Of a stretch of DNA of 15,655 bases, positions 8,330 to 15,132 are shown one piece after another. Every line of letters starts with the position of its first letter. Position 1 is the first letter of the stretch. Where the stretch lies: positions 1 through 15,655 of the forward strand of contig JAZRMU010000009.1 in NCBI GenBank assembly GCA_045647785.1, given 5' to 3'. The notes beneath the pieces were generated by a model. That model had not been told where the DNA came from. It was given only the letters and a program-made list of their open reading frames with translations, and did not search any database. The DNA is from SIG565 sp045647785 (GTDB taxonomy: Bacteria > Bacillota > Clostridia > Oscillospirales > Acutalibacteraceae). A program made the translations under genes and the position numbers.

Positions 8330-8352
8330 ATTATATTGTACGAGGTGAAACT

Positions 8353-9417
8353 ATGCGAATTATAGATAAAATTCAAAAGACGCTGAAAGAAAACGAGGCG
8401 GCAATAATTTCCTCACCGATTTCTTGCCGATATTTGAGTGATTTTAATATAAGCGACGCGGTAGCCGTGGTAACCAAGGCTTCAGCAGTACTTTTTGCCG
8501 ATTCAAGATATTTTGAGGCGGCAAAAAATTCTATCAAAGCAGTGCAGGTGTTGCCCCTATCGGGGCTTAAAAGTGTTAAGGAGTTTTTAGAGGGCGCAAA
8601 AATAACTGCCGCATATTTAGAAACCGATTATATAACGCTTGATACATTTGCCACCTATCAAAAAGCGCTACCTGTAAAGCTTTATAAAAGGAATAAAATA
8701 ACAAGGCTGTTAAAAGAAGGTCGCGCCATAAAAAGTAAAGACGAAATAAGGTGCATAAAGGCTGCTCAAGAGATTTCCGAAAAGGCATTTTCACATATTT
8801 TGAAATTTATAAGGGTCGGTGTAACCGAGAGAGAAATTGCCATAGAACTGGAAGCCTTTATGAAAAGAAGTGGCGCCGAGGATATATCCTTTGCCACAAT
8901 AGCTGTATCAGGAAAAAACACCTCTTTGCCGCACGGCGAGCCGAGCGAAAAAAAGGTGGAGAGCGGCGATTTTGTAACGCTTGATTTTGGCGCTGTGGTC
9001 GGTGGCTACCATAGCGATATGACAAGGACTGTAGCTGTTGGTAATATAAGCGATGAGCAAAAAAGGGTTTATAATATAGTGTTGTCGGCACAAAAAGCGG
9101 CGCTTGAGGCTATAAAATCGGGCAAGGAATGCGCCGAAATTGATAAAATAGCCCGAGATATTATTGTTAATGCCGGCTATGGCAGCTGCTTTGGCCATGC
9201 GCTGGGGCACAGTGTGGGACTGCAAATTCACGAGTCGCCTAATTTTAGCCCAAGGGAAAAAGCCAAGCTAAAAAGCGGAATGGTGTTAACTGTTGAGCCC
9301 GGAATTTATATTGAAAACCGCTTCGGTGTCAGAATTGAGGATATGGTGAGGGTTACTCGCTCAGGCTGCGTAAATCTCACAAAAGCCCCAAAGGAGCTTA
9401 TTGTGTTAGATGCTTGA
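8353..9417 (+). CDS. Xaa-Pro aminopeptidase/dipeptidase, peptidase family M24
   Basis: A 354-residue metallopeptidase of the creatinase/prolidase (pita-bread) fold, removing N-terminal residues before proline or splitting Xaa-Pro dipeptides. The N-terminal creatinase-like domain spans about 1-125, including the family's DSRYFEAA stretch. The five metal ligands are present: D211 and D222 in DFGAVVGGYHSDMTRT, H286 in GHALGHSVGL, E315 in VEPGIYI and E329 in RIEDMVRV. The start is ATG 8353, after CGAGGTG. The product is cytosolic with no signal peptide. It is divergent from the M19 dipeptidase, which suggests joint peptide scavenging. PepP and PepQ cannot be told apart by eye. A promoter for the next gene overlaps its stop. 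Confidence 0.95.
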   Translation: MRIIDKIQKTLKENEAAIISSPISCRYLSDFNISDAVAVVTKASAVLFADSRYFEAAKNSIKAVQVLPLSGLKSVKEFLEGAKITAAYLETDYITLDTFATYQKALPVKLYKRNKITRLLKEGRAIKSKDEIRCIKAAQEISEKAFSHILKFIRVGVTEREIAIELEAFMKRSGAEDISFATIAVSGKNTSLPHGEPSEKKVESGDFVTLDFGAVVGGYHSDMTRTVAVGNISDEQKRVYNIVLSAQKAALEAIKSGKECAEIDKIARDIIVNAGYGSCFGHALGHSVGLQIHESPNFSPREKAKLKSGMVLTVEPGIYIENRFGVRIEDMVRVTRSGCVNLTKAPKELIVLDA

Positions 9418-9442
9418 AAAAACAAAAAAATAAGTGTATAAT
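9414..9442 (+). promoter_or_regulatory. Promoter of the small membrane protein gene
   Basis: TTGAAA (9414-9419) with a 17-nt spacer to TATAAT (9437-9442). The -35 overlaps the TGA stop of the M24 gene (9415-9417). A second TATAAT lies at 9451-9456, close to the SD GGAGAG (9461-9466), and is less likely as a -10. Confidence 0.75.
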
Positions 9443-9471
9443 AGCAATAGTATAATTTTTGGAGAGTTAAG

Positions 9472-9978
9472 ATGGATATATATTTTGAACAGTTGGTAAA
9501 AATTAAAAGAACACCGCTAAAAATAGCGCTAATGCTGCTGTCTATCATAGCGGCGGCAGCCTTGGCAGTATTATGCTTTTGGCTGTCGGAATACTATTAT
9601 ATGCTGATTTTCGGCGTTGTAGCCGTAGGCTATGGCGAATGGAAGCTGCTCGGCACCTTTTATAAGGAATACGAGTATATAATAACAAACGGCACTATCG
9701 ATATTGATTGCATTATAGCCAAGCAAAGCCGTAAGCGCATTATTAGCTTCGAGGCTGCCGATATTTTAAGAATCGGTAAATACAATCCGTCGCATCCGCC
9801 CGTTACAGATGCCGGCGAAAAACTGATTTTAGGAAATGTTGATAATGCATATTTTTTGCTGGTTAAAAAGCCCAGTAAAAAATATTTAGTGGTGGTGTCG
9901 TTAGAGCCGAGAATGCTTGATGCAATAAAAAATTCACTCCCCCGCAATATAGCTACAACACTTTTCAGCGAAATATAG
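9472..9978 (+). CDS. Small membrane protein of unknown function with two N-terminal helices
   Basis: A 168-residue protein. Two hydrophobic helices (about 18-37 and 42-58) form a hairpin near the N-terminus, followed by a soluble domain of about 105 residues rich in beta-strand pattern: EYIITNGTIDIDCI, RKRIISFEAADI, AYFLLVKK and KYLVVVSLEP. The TNGTIDIDCI part, a strand pair followed by a basic QSRKRI turn, recalls the bacterial PH-like/YdbT-like membrane-anchored domains, but I do not recognise a named family with certainty. No signal peptidase site is seen. It has its own promoter and a GGAGAG SD. The hairpin at 9991-10018 may end its transcript. Confidence 0.8.
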   Translation: MDIYFEQLVKIKRTPLKIALMLLSIIAAAALAVLCFWLSEYYYMLIFGVVAVGYGEWKLLGTFYKEYEYIITNGTIDIDCIIAKQSRKRIISFEAADILRIGKYNPSHPPVTDAGEKLILGNVDNAYFLLVKKPSKKYLVVVSLEPRMLDAIKNSLPRNIATTLFSEI

Positions 9979-9984
9979 TATAAT
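9979..9984 (+). promoter_or_regulatory. Candidate -10 element before the 10025 lipoprotein gene
   Basis: A perfect TATAAT directly after the stop of the preceding gene. No good -35 is visible at 16-18 nt, so support is limited. A start of transcription near 9991 would place the hairpin at the very 5' end of the mRNA. Confidence 0.4.
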
Positions 9985-9990
9985 GTAAAG

Positions 9991-10024
9991 CGCTCCGTAA
10001 TATATTTTTTACGGGGTGTTTTTT
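9991..10024 (+). terminator. Hairpin plus T-run directly before the lipoprotein ATG
   Basis: The arms 9991-10000 and 10009-10018 form a 10-bp stem including two G-T wobble pairs, with an 8-nt loop. Six T's (10019-10024) run straight into the ATG at 10025. It has terminator form for the upstream gene, but its 3' arm also contains GGGGTG, the only SD of the downstream gene, so it may instead or also limit translation of that gene. Confidence 0.6.
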
Positions 10025-10498
10025 ATGCGGAAAATTATAGCGGCAGTACTCGCCGTCTTCCTTTTATTCTGTGTCGGATGTTCAAAGCCTGTGAAAGCGA
10101 ATTTAAGAGGAATCAGCTTTGATTTCACGCTTCAAAACGGCGAAAACAGCGTAGAGGTGAATGCTGTTTGTGCTGAAAACGGTGATATGCTCTTTAGTGT
10201 CAGAGGCGGCGATATAGATGGGCTCAAGGTGCGGTTTTCGGAGGATAAAATCCAAACCGAGCTTGCCTCGATAGTTGAGGAATTTAAAGGTGATACCGAT
10301 TTTGGAGTTTTAAGTGCGATTTATAAAGCCTTTGCAGGTTTACATAATACTGAAGCCGAACAAAATGACGGCGAATATGTTTTAGAGCTTGATTTAGAAA
10401 ATGCGAAGGGAACGCTGATTTTAACCGAGTTAGGGTTACCCATAAAGCTGATACTAGGTCAAACAGAAATACAGCTTAATAATCTAAAAGTAATCTAA
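10025..10498 (+). CDS. Small lipoprotein of unknown function
   Basis: A 157-residue product starting MRKIIAAVLAVFLLFCVG then Cys19. It has a basic N-terminus, a hydrophobic core and a -1 Gly before cysteine; the -3 residue is Cys rather than Leu, so the lipobox is slightly unusual. The mature part has alternating strand patterns (ISFDFTLQNG, DMLFSVRGGD, YVLELDLENA, GTLILTELGL) and a helix in the middle. This suggests a small beta-rich outer-surface domain, perhaps like LolA/LppX-type folds, though I do not recognise a family. ATG 10025 is preferred over the GTG at 10016, which falls inside the SD. It ends at the terminator at 10497-10527. Confidence 0.83.
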   Translation: MRKIIAAVLAVFLLFCVGCSKPVKANLRGISFDFTLQNGENSVEVNAVCAENGDMLFSVRGGDIDGLKVRFSEDKIQTELASIVEEFKGDTDFGVLSAIYKAFAGLHNTEAEQNDGEYVLELDLENAKGTLILTELGLPIKLILGQTEIQLNNLKVI

Positions 10499-10527
10499 AA
10501 AGCCTATTTACATATAGGCTTTTTTTT
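10497..10527 (+). terminator. Intrinsic terminator after the small lipoprotein gene
   Basis: The stem AAAAAGCCTAT (10497-10507) pairs with ATAGGCTTTTT (10514-10524) around a 6-nt loop, followed by more T's. It starts within the stop codon of the lipoprotein gene. The -35 of the next promoter overlaps the hairpin loop. Confidence 0.88.
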
Positions 10528-10535
10528 AGTATAAT
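10507..10535 (+). promoter_or_regulatory. Promoter of the nfnAB operon, embedded in the upstream terminator
   Basis: TTTACA (10507-10512), a 17-nt spacer and a perfect TATAAT (10530-10535). The -35 lies across the last stem base and the loop of the preceding terminator. The nfnA ATG follows 36 nt after the -10, with GGAAGTG as SD. Confidence 0.72.
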
Positions 10536-10571
10536 AATTTGTTAGAGAAATATTTTTTGGAAGTGATTAAA

Positions 10572-11420
10572 ATGTATAAAGTGGCAAGGAAAAAGGAGCT
10601 TAATAGCACTGTTACTTTAATGGAAATAGTAGCGCCCGAGGTGGCGGCAAAGGCAGAGCCCGGTCAGTTTATAATTTTAAGGGTCGATGAAAAAGGTGAG
10701 CGAATTCCATTGACCGTTGCGGATTATGATAGAGAAAAGGGCACAGTAACGATAATATTCCAAATTGTGGGAGCAACAACCGCCAAGCTGAATATGGTAG
10801 CCGAGGGCGGCTTTATTGCCGACTTTGTGGGACCGCTGGGCAAAGCCACCGAAACCGAGGGGCTTAAAAATGTTGCAGTTGTCGGTGGCGGCGTTGGCTG
10901 CGCTATAGCCTATCCCGTTGCCAAAAAGCTTTATAAAGAGGGCTGCAGAGTAACCAGCATAATAGGCTTTAGAAGCAAGGAGCTTGTTATTTTAGAGGAC
11001 GAGTTTGCAGCGGTGTCGGATAATATTTGTCTCATGACTGACGACGGCTCTGCCGGTAAACAGGGTCTTGTTACCGACGCGCTTCGCGGTTTTATCGAGG
11101 GCGGTGAAAAATTTGACCGCGTTATAACTATAGGCCCCTTGCCGATGATGAAATTTGTGAGCCTACTTACTAAAGAGTACGGTGTACCCACCGTTGCATC
11201 AATGAACCCGATTATGATTGACGGAACAGGTATGTGCGGTGGTTGCCGACTGACGGTTGGCGGCAAAACGGTGTTCGCCTGTGTGGACGGACCTGAATTT
11301 GATGCTCACCAAATTGATTTTGATGAGGTTATGGAGCGCTCCAATATTTATGCCGATTTTGAAAAGCATAAATTCACCGAAGCGTGCAATCTGTTTAAGG
11401 GGGCAAAAAATAATGGCTAA
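10572..11420 (+). CDS. nfnA: NfnA: FAD/[2Fe-2S] subunit of NADH-dependent reduced ferredoxin:NADP+ oxidoreductase
   Basis: A 282-residue flavoprotein of the ferredoxin-NADP+ reductase/PyrK group. The FAD-binding motif RIPLTVAD is at about 44-51, the NAD(P)-binding GGGVGCA at about 105-111, and the C-terminal [2Fe-2S] segment is DGTGMCGGC then ACVDGPEFD, with C222, C225 and C237. The small subunit of the bifurcating NfnAB complex matches this in order and length. With NfnB it couples NADPH, NADH and ferredoxin redox in the cytosol. ATG 10572 is chosen over the upstream in-frame TTG at 10539 because of its SD (GGAAGTG 10559-10565) and because family proteins start near MYKV. The gene overlaps nfnB by 8 nt, implying translational coupling. 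A sulfide dehydrogenase (SudB) annotation is the main alternative. Confidence 0.9.
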   Translation: MYKVARKKELNSTVTLMEIVAPEVAAKAEPGQFIILRVDEKGERIPLTVADYDREKGTVTIIFQIVGATTAKLNMVAEGGFIADFVGPLGKATETEGLKNVAVVGGGVGCAIAYPVAKKLYKEGCRVTSIIGFRSKELVILEDEFAAVSDNICLMTDDGSAGKQGLVTDALRGFIEGGEKFDRVITIGPLPMMKFVSLLTKEYGVPTVASMNPIMIDGTGMCGGCRLTVGGKTVFACVDGPEFDAHQIDFDEVMERSNIYADFEKHKFTEACNLFKGAKNNG

Positions 11421-12831
11421 TATGCGTGCAACCAGAAATGAAATGCCTGTGCAAGCACCCGAAGTGAGAAATAAAAACTTTTCCGAGGTGGCTCTCGGTT
11501 ACACAAAAGAGCAGGCTATAGATGAGGCAAAGCGTTGCCTTAATTGCAAAAACAAGCCCTGCATTGCGGGCTGTCCGGTTAAAATTCATATTCCCGAGTT
11601 TATTGAAAGGGTAGCCGAGGGCGATTTTGAGGGTGCTTATAAAATTATTTCTCTTTCAAGCTCTCTGCCCGCAGTTTGCGGCAGAGTTTGCCCGCAGGAA
11701 ACCCAGTGCGAGGGTAAATGCGTGCGCGGTATTAAGGGAGAAAGCGTTGCCATTGGCAGACTTGAGCGCTTTGTTGCCGATTATCATAATGCCAAGGGCG
11801 AAGAGCTGTCGGTTGACATAACACCTAACGGGCACAAGGTGGCAATAGTCGGATCAGGACCTGCCGGACTTACCTGCGCGGGCGACCTTGCAAGACTCGG
11901 CTACAGTGTTACCGTATTTGAGGCGCTGCATATTGCAGGCGGCGTGCTGTGCTATGGTATACCCGAGTTTCGCCTGCCGAAGGCAATAGTGGAAACCGAA
12001 ATCGGCGGACTAAAGTCGCTTGGAGTAGAGTTTAAAACTAACACTGTAATAGGCAAAACCTTTTCGGTGGACGAGCTTTTTGATAGCGGATTTGAGGCTG
12101 TATTTATAGGCTCGGGTGCGGGGCTTCCGAAATTTATGGGTATCCCCGGTGAAAATCTTAAGGGTGTTTATTCGGCAAACGAGTTCTTAACCAGAATTAA
12201 TCTTATGAAGGCGTATTTGCCCGATAGCGACACCCCTGTTCAAAGGGCAAAATGTGTTGCCGTTGTCGGTGGTGGCAATGTGGCTATGGATGCCGCGCGT
12301 TGCGCAAAGCGACTCGGTGCAGAGGTTTACATAATATATCGCAGAGGTATGGAGGAGCTTCCTGCCCGTCGCGAGGAGATTGAACACGCTATAGAGGAGG
12401 GTGTTATATTCAAAACCTTATGTAACCCCACCGAAATTATAGGCTTCAGAAACGAAGCCGACCGCCGCGACCCCAAAAACGGTACAGTAAAGCAGATAAA
12501 ATGTGTGGAAATGACTCTGGGCGAGCCTGATGCTTCGGGCAGACGCCGTCCGATTGTGAAACAGGGCAGCGAATTTACAATTGATGCCGATTGTGTTATT
12601 ATGGCGCTCGGCACTTCGCCTAATCCTCTTATAAAATCCACCACAAACGGACTTTTAACCGAAAGCTGGGGCGGAATTATAGCGGACGGTGAAACGGGTG
12701 CAACCTCTCGCGAGGGAGTATTCGCAGGCGGCGATGCGGTAACGGGCGCTGCCACAGTAATTCTCGCAATGGGTGCGGGAAAAAATGCAGCAAAGGCAAT
12801 GGATGAGTATATAAAAGCAAAAAATTCCTAA
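11413..12831 (+). CDS. nfnB: NfnB: flavin/iron-sulfur subunit (glutamate synthase small-chain family)
   Basis: A 472-residue protein of the GltD/NfnB/SudA family. The N-terminus has two cysteine groups for [4Fe-4S] clusters: C42, C45, C50 and C54 in CLNCKNKPCIAGCP, and C89, C93, C99 and C103 in CGRVCPQETQCEGKC. Then come the FAD-binding GSGPAGL (about 147-153), the NADPH-binding GGGNVAMDAA (286-295) with RR at 310-311, and the C-terminal FAGGDAVTGAATVILAMGAG. Pairing with nfnA directly upstream identifies it as NfnB rather than GltD, since no large glutamate synthase chain is present. The start is ATG 11413, with AGGGGG (11398-11403) as SD. The reading frame extends upstream inside nfnA, but those codons are out of context. 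A lipoprotein gene follows after 31 nt without a terminator. Confidence 0.92.
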   Translation: MANMRATRNEMPVQAPEVRNKNFSEVALGYTKEQAIDEAKRCLNCKNKPCIAGCPVKIHIPEFIERVAEGDFEGAYKIISLSSSLPAVCGRVCPQETQCEGKCVRGIKGESVAIGRLERFVADYHNAKGEELSVDITPNGHKVAIVGSGPAGLTCAGDLARLGYSVTVFEALHIAGGVLCYGIPEFRLPKAIVETEIGGLKSLGVEFKTNTVIGKTFSVDELFDSGFEAVFIGSGAGLPKFMGIPGENLKGVYSANEFLTRINLMKAYLPDSDTPVQRAKCVAVVGGGNVAMDAARCAKRLGAEVYIIYRRGMEELPARREEIEHAIEEGVIFKTLCNPTEIIGFRNEADRRDPKNGTVKQIKCVEMTLGEPDASGRRRPIVKQGSEFTIDADCVIMALGTSPNPLIKSTTNGLLTESWGGIIADGETGATSREGVFAGGDAVTGAATVILAMGAGKNAAKAMDEYIKAKNS

Positions 12832-12862
12832 AGGGCAATATATTATTTGTGAGGTTTGAGCA

Positions 12863-14017
12863 ATGAAAAGAATTTTAGCATTAATTTTAATGTTTTCTTT
12901 CATATTTGCGCTGTCTGCTTGTCGCGGCAAACCGAACATAGAGCAGCCTTCCGGCGCAGAGCAAAGCGGAGCACAGTTGGAAAATGACACCTCAAAAATA
13001 GAGCCCACAAAGGCTTATGAAAATCTTAAAAAGATATTCCCCGATAAAACCCTTCAGAATTTATCGGGTGATTCATCAGACCCCACCCGCCATTTTGTGC
13101 GGATTGAGGATTCGGGTATCAAGGTGCGCTATGCAACAATAAAGGGTCTAAAGTCGGGCGATGCAGTTAATATTATGCAGGTGAGCGACCTGCATTTATC
13201 AAGCATCAACGACCGCGACCGTGCCGAGAATAATCCTGTGGTGGCAAGCGAACTTGAAGCAAATCACCATACCTTGAATGAGGCGTTTTTGCCCAATGCA
13301 AAAAACACTTTATCACTTCATAAATATTTTGATGCCACGGCAATAACAGGGGATAACTATCATTTTATAACCCACGGCTCGCTCGAGCTTTTAAAAAAGA
13401 ATGTTTTTGATGTTATTCCAAATGTTTTGGTGGCTCTTGGTAATCACGATATTAATCGATATGTATCGGGAAAAGTGAAGGATACTTCAACCATTGAATC
13501 TCGTTATGAGATAATCAAGGAGTATTGGTATCACGATACAGATTACACCTCTAAAATAATCAAAGATCGTGTAATGATAATACAACTTGATAATTCGCAG
13601 AATAGATATTATGGCGAGCAGGCTAAAAAGCTTGCTGCCGACATTAAAAAAGCAAGGGAAGAAAGTCTTGCGGTTTTAATATTCCAGCATTTTCCGATTG
13701 CAACGGGAAACAAAGAACAGGTAATGATAAAACCGATTGTTGGCACCAGTGCCCATTCCGAAAATTTTTATAAATCTTATATTGGCGGCAGTAAATTTGC
13801 CTCCGACCAGGTAACAGATGAGGTCTATAGGCTGATAACAACAAATGCCGATGTTGTAAAGGGCGTTTTCTGCGGTCATATGCACACTGATTATTATATG
13901 GAAATTTTGGGTTCTTATCAAAAGAACGGTGAAACCGTACAGCAGACCATTCCACAGTATATTTTATCATCAAATCAGTATGACGCAGGTTGCCTGTTTG
14001 CAATAACTGTTGAATAA
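12863..14017 (+). CDS. Lipoprotein metallophosphoesterase (calcineurin-like)
   Basis: A 384-residue product. Signal peptide MKRILALILMFSFIFALSA and lipid Cys20 (LSAC), then an acidic linker to about residue 75. The metallophosphoesterase motifs follow in order: D109-L-H111 in VSDLHLSS, GDN at 163-165, GNHD at 193-196, H276 in FQHFP, and GHMH at 338-341, which together would bind two metal ions. The active domain should therefore face outward from the membrane and may hydrolyse phosphoesters of nucleotides, lipids or cell-wall polymers; the substrate is not readable. The second motif lies about 54 residues after the first. GAGG (12851-12854) precedes the ATG. With only 31 nt and no terminator after nfnB, it may be on the nfn transcript, although function does not link them. 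Confidence 0.9.
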   Translation: MKRILALILMFSFIFALSACRGKPNIEQPSGAEQSGAQLENDTSKIEPTKAYENLKKIFPDKTLQNLSGDSSDPTRHFVRIEDSGIKVRYATIKGLKSGDAVNIMQVSDLHLSSINDRDRAENNPVVASELEANHHTLNEAFLPNAKNTLSLHKYFDATAITGDNYHFITHGSLELLKKNVFDVIPNVLVALGNHDINRYVSGKVKDTSTIESRYEIIKEYWYHDTDYTSKIIKDRVMIIQLDNSQNRYYGEQAKKLAADIKKAREESLAVLIFQHFPIATGNKEQVMIKPIVGTSAHSENFYKSYIGGSKFASDQVTDEVYRLITTNADVVKGVFCGHMHTDYYMEILGSYQKNGETVQQTIPQYILSSNQYDAGCLFAITVE

Positions 14018-14019
14018 GA

Positions 14020-14046
14020 AAAAGCCTTGGGAAACCCAAGGCTTTT
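14020..14046. terminator. Bidirectional intrinsic terminator between convergent genes
   Basis: A 12-bp perfect stem, AAAAGCCTTGGG (14020-14031) and CCCAAGGCTTTT (14035-14046), with an AAA loop. The stop of the phosphoesterase gene (14015-14017) is just upstream, and the stop of the minus-strand VanZ-like gene (14045-14047) lies in the stem. Confidence 0.9.
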
Positions 14047-14707
14047 AATATTCTATTTTTGTGAATTTTATAAAGAGCTTTTTTATCGGCTTTAATTTCA
14101 GTATTATAAAGGCAAGCGCCGCGCCCGCTAAATTTAGTATCAGGTCATCAATGTCGCAAACACCTGTTTTGAAAATAAGCTGGATAAGCTCGGCTGAAAT
14201 TATAATGCCTGCCGTGGTGCAAAGAAAGGGCAAGGGGGAGCGAAGCGGCTTTGCAAATAGCGGCAAAAAAAGAGAAAACGGCATAAATGCCAGCAGGTTA
14301 CCAAGCAGATTTGTTACAATCATCTGCACCGAGTGCCCTCCCGTTTTAATGCTTTTCAAAAAGCTCGTTATTGTGGAAAATGGCGTAAGCCGTAGTCCAA
14401 TTTCGGCGCCCTCCTTTGAAGAAAAGCCCGACCTTCCGAAAAATTCGTTGAAAAACAGCAGGTTGCCAAGCAACAGTATATAAAGCGCGAAAAAGATTGC
14501 AAAGGTGATTTTCATCGTCTTTTCAGTATCGGCTGATTTTTTAATAAGCAGCAGACTGCCCGCATAGATAGAAATGCAGGATGCAAGCATAGCCAGCACC
14601 TCGTAAAGAGGGGAAACAGCGAGAATGCCGAATGCAATATAAAAAACAAAAAGCAGACCCGCAAGCGTATATAAAGTCGCGACTGCCGCACGAGAATATT
14701 TCCCCAT
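14045..14707 (-). CDS. VanZ-like membrane protein
   Basis: A 220-residue protein with about six transmembrane segments. The C-terminal half carries the VanZ-family pattern: NLLGNLLAFMPFSLFLP, then SAELIQLIF, then the short acidic CDIDDLILNLAG before the last helix. VanZ in enterococcal clusters gives low-level teicoplanin resistance, but the family is broad and chromosomal members mostly have no known role, so resistance is not implied; no vanHAX genes are nearby. The start has a strong SD (GAGGGG) a few bases before the ATG. The gene is preceded by the hairpin at 14724-14758 and has its own promoter candidate. Confidence 0.88.
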   Translation of the reverse strand: MGKYSRAAVATLYTLAGLLFVFYIAFGILAVSPLYEVLAMLASCISIYAGSLLLIKKSADTEKTMKITFAIFFALYILLLGNLLFFNEFFGRSGFSSKEGAEIGLRLTPFSTITSFLKSIKTGGHSVQMIVTNLLGNLLAFMPFSLFLPLFAKPLRSPLPFLCTTAGIIISAELIQLIFKTGVCDIDDLILNLAGAALAFIILKLKPIKKLFIKFTKIEY

Positions 14708-14723
14708 AATCCACCCCTCAAAA

Positions 14724-14758
14724 CAAAAAAAGTGCTACCTAAATGATAGCACATTTTT
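14724..14758 (-). terminator. Intrinsic terminator of the small lipoprotein gene
   Basis: On the minus strand GTGCTA (14752-14747) pairs with TAGCAC (14737-14732) around a 9-nt loop. An A-run precedes and seven T's follow, so the stem can extend after one mismatch. It lies 53 nt past the lipoprotein stop and directly before the SD of the VanZ-like gene. Confidence 0.7.
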
Positions 14759-14771
14759 ATTTGTTTTTCAA
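14743..14771 (-). promoter_or_regulatory. Candidate promoter of the VanZ-like gene, overlapping the terminator
   Basis: On the minus strand TTGAAA (14771-14766), a 17-nt spacer, then TATCAT (14748-14743), which falls in the arm and loop of the terminator hairpin. The transcript would start inside the hairpin and reach the ATG at 14707 after about 30 nt. Confidence 0.5.
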
Positions 14772-14810
14772 TGCGATTATTTTATGCTCAAAGCTAAAAT
14801 ATCAGCCGTT

Positions 14811-15065
14811 TTAATTTCCGTTGCCGTTTGCGGGGAAATTATTGTCGGGTGTGCTGTGTGAATTATCGCCCGAGCCACCGTTTGTACCGCCGTTTTCAGG
14901 ACCGCTTGCAGGTCCGTTACCTTTTTCGTTGTCCTCCGTGCTGTTTTGATTTCCGCCGCTTTCCGTGCCTCCCATTCCTTCGCCGTTATCACTGCCCATC
15001 ATGGAGCAGCCCGCAAGTGAAAGTGTAAGTGCTAAAACTAAAAATAAAGCTAATATTCTTTTCAT
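14811..15065 (-). CDS. Very small Gly/Asn-rich lipoprotein
   Basis: An 84-residue product. Signal peptide MKRILALFLVLALTLSLAG then Cys20, a textbook lipobox (LAGC). The mature 64 residues are low-complexity and probably disordered: 17 Gly and 13 Asn, with Ser, Glu, Asp and Pro, and no folded-domain pattern. The real start is ATG 15065, with GGAGGG as SD at good spacing. An ORF can be extended in frame to 15113, but the signal peptide shows the shorter form. Its signal peptide closely resembles that of the phosphoesterase lipoprotein. The function is unknown; a short surface tether or a decaying fragment of a larger lipoprotein are possibilities. It has its own promoter and a terminator at 14724-14758. 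Confidence 0.75.
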   Translation of the reverse strand: MKRILALFLVLALTLSLAGCSMMGSDNGEGMGGTESGGNQNSTEDNEKGNGPASGPENGGTNGGSGDNSHSTPDNNFPANGNGN

Positions 15066-15104
15066 AAAAATCCCTCCAAAAAGATGTTTACCCAAAAAGG
15101 GGAT

Positions 15105-15132
15105 TTTATACATTAAATAAAATAGATGCCAA
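15105..15132 (-). promoter_or_regulatory. Promoter of the small lipoprotein gene
   Basis: On the minus strand TTGGCA (15132-15127), a 16-nt spacer and TATAAA (15110-15105), about 40 nt before the ATG. The SD GGAGGG lies in between. Confidence 0.6.

Noticed and set aside
11257..11412. Extended N-terminus of nfnB inside nfnA
   Set aside because: These codons overlap the conserved [2Fe-2S] region of nfnA. ATG 11413 has a good SD and gives the normal family length.
14045..14707. Glycopeptide resistance role for the VanZ-like gene
   Set aside because: No vanHAX, vanRS or vanY genes are nearby, and the family is broad with mostly unknown chromosomal members.
15091..15102. Small CCC/GGG hairpin in the leader of the minus-strand lipoprotein gene
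   Set aside because: Only three or four base pairs, too weak to call a regulatory structure.
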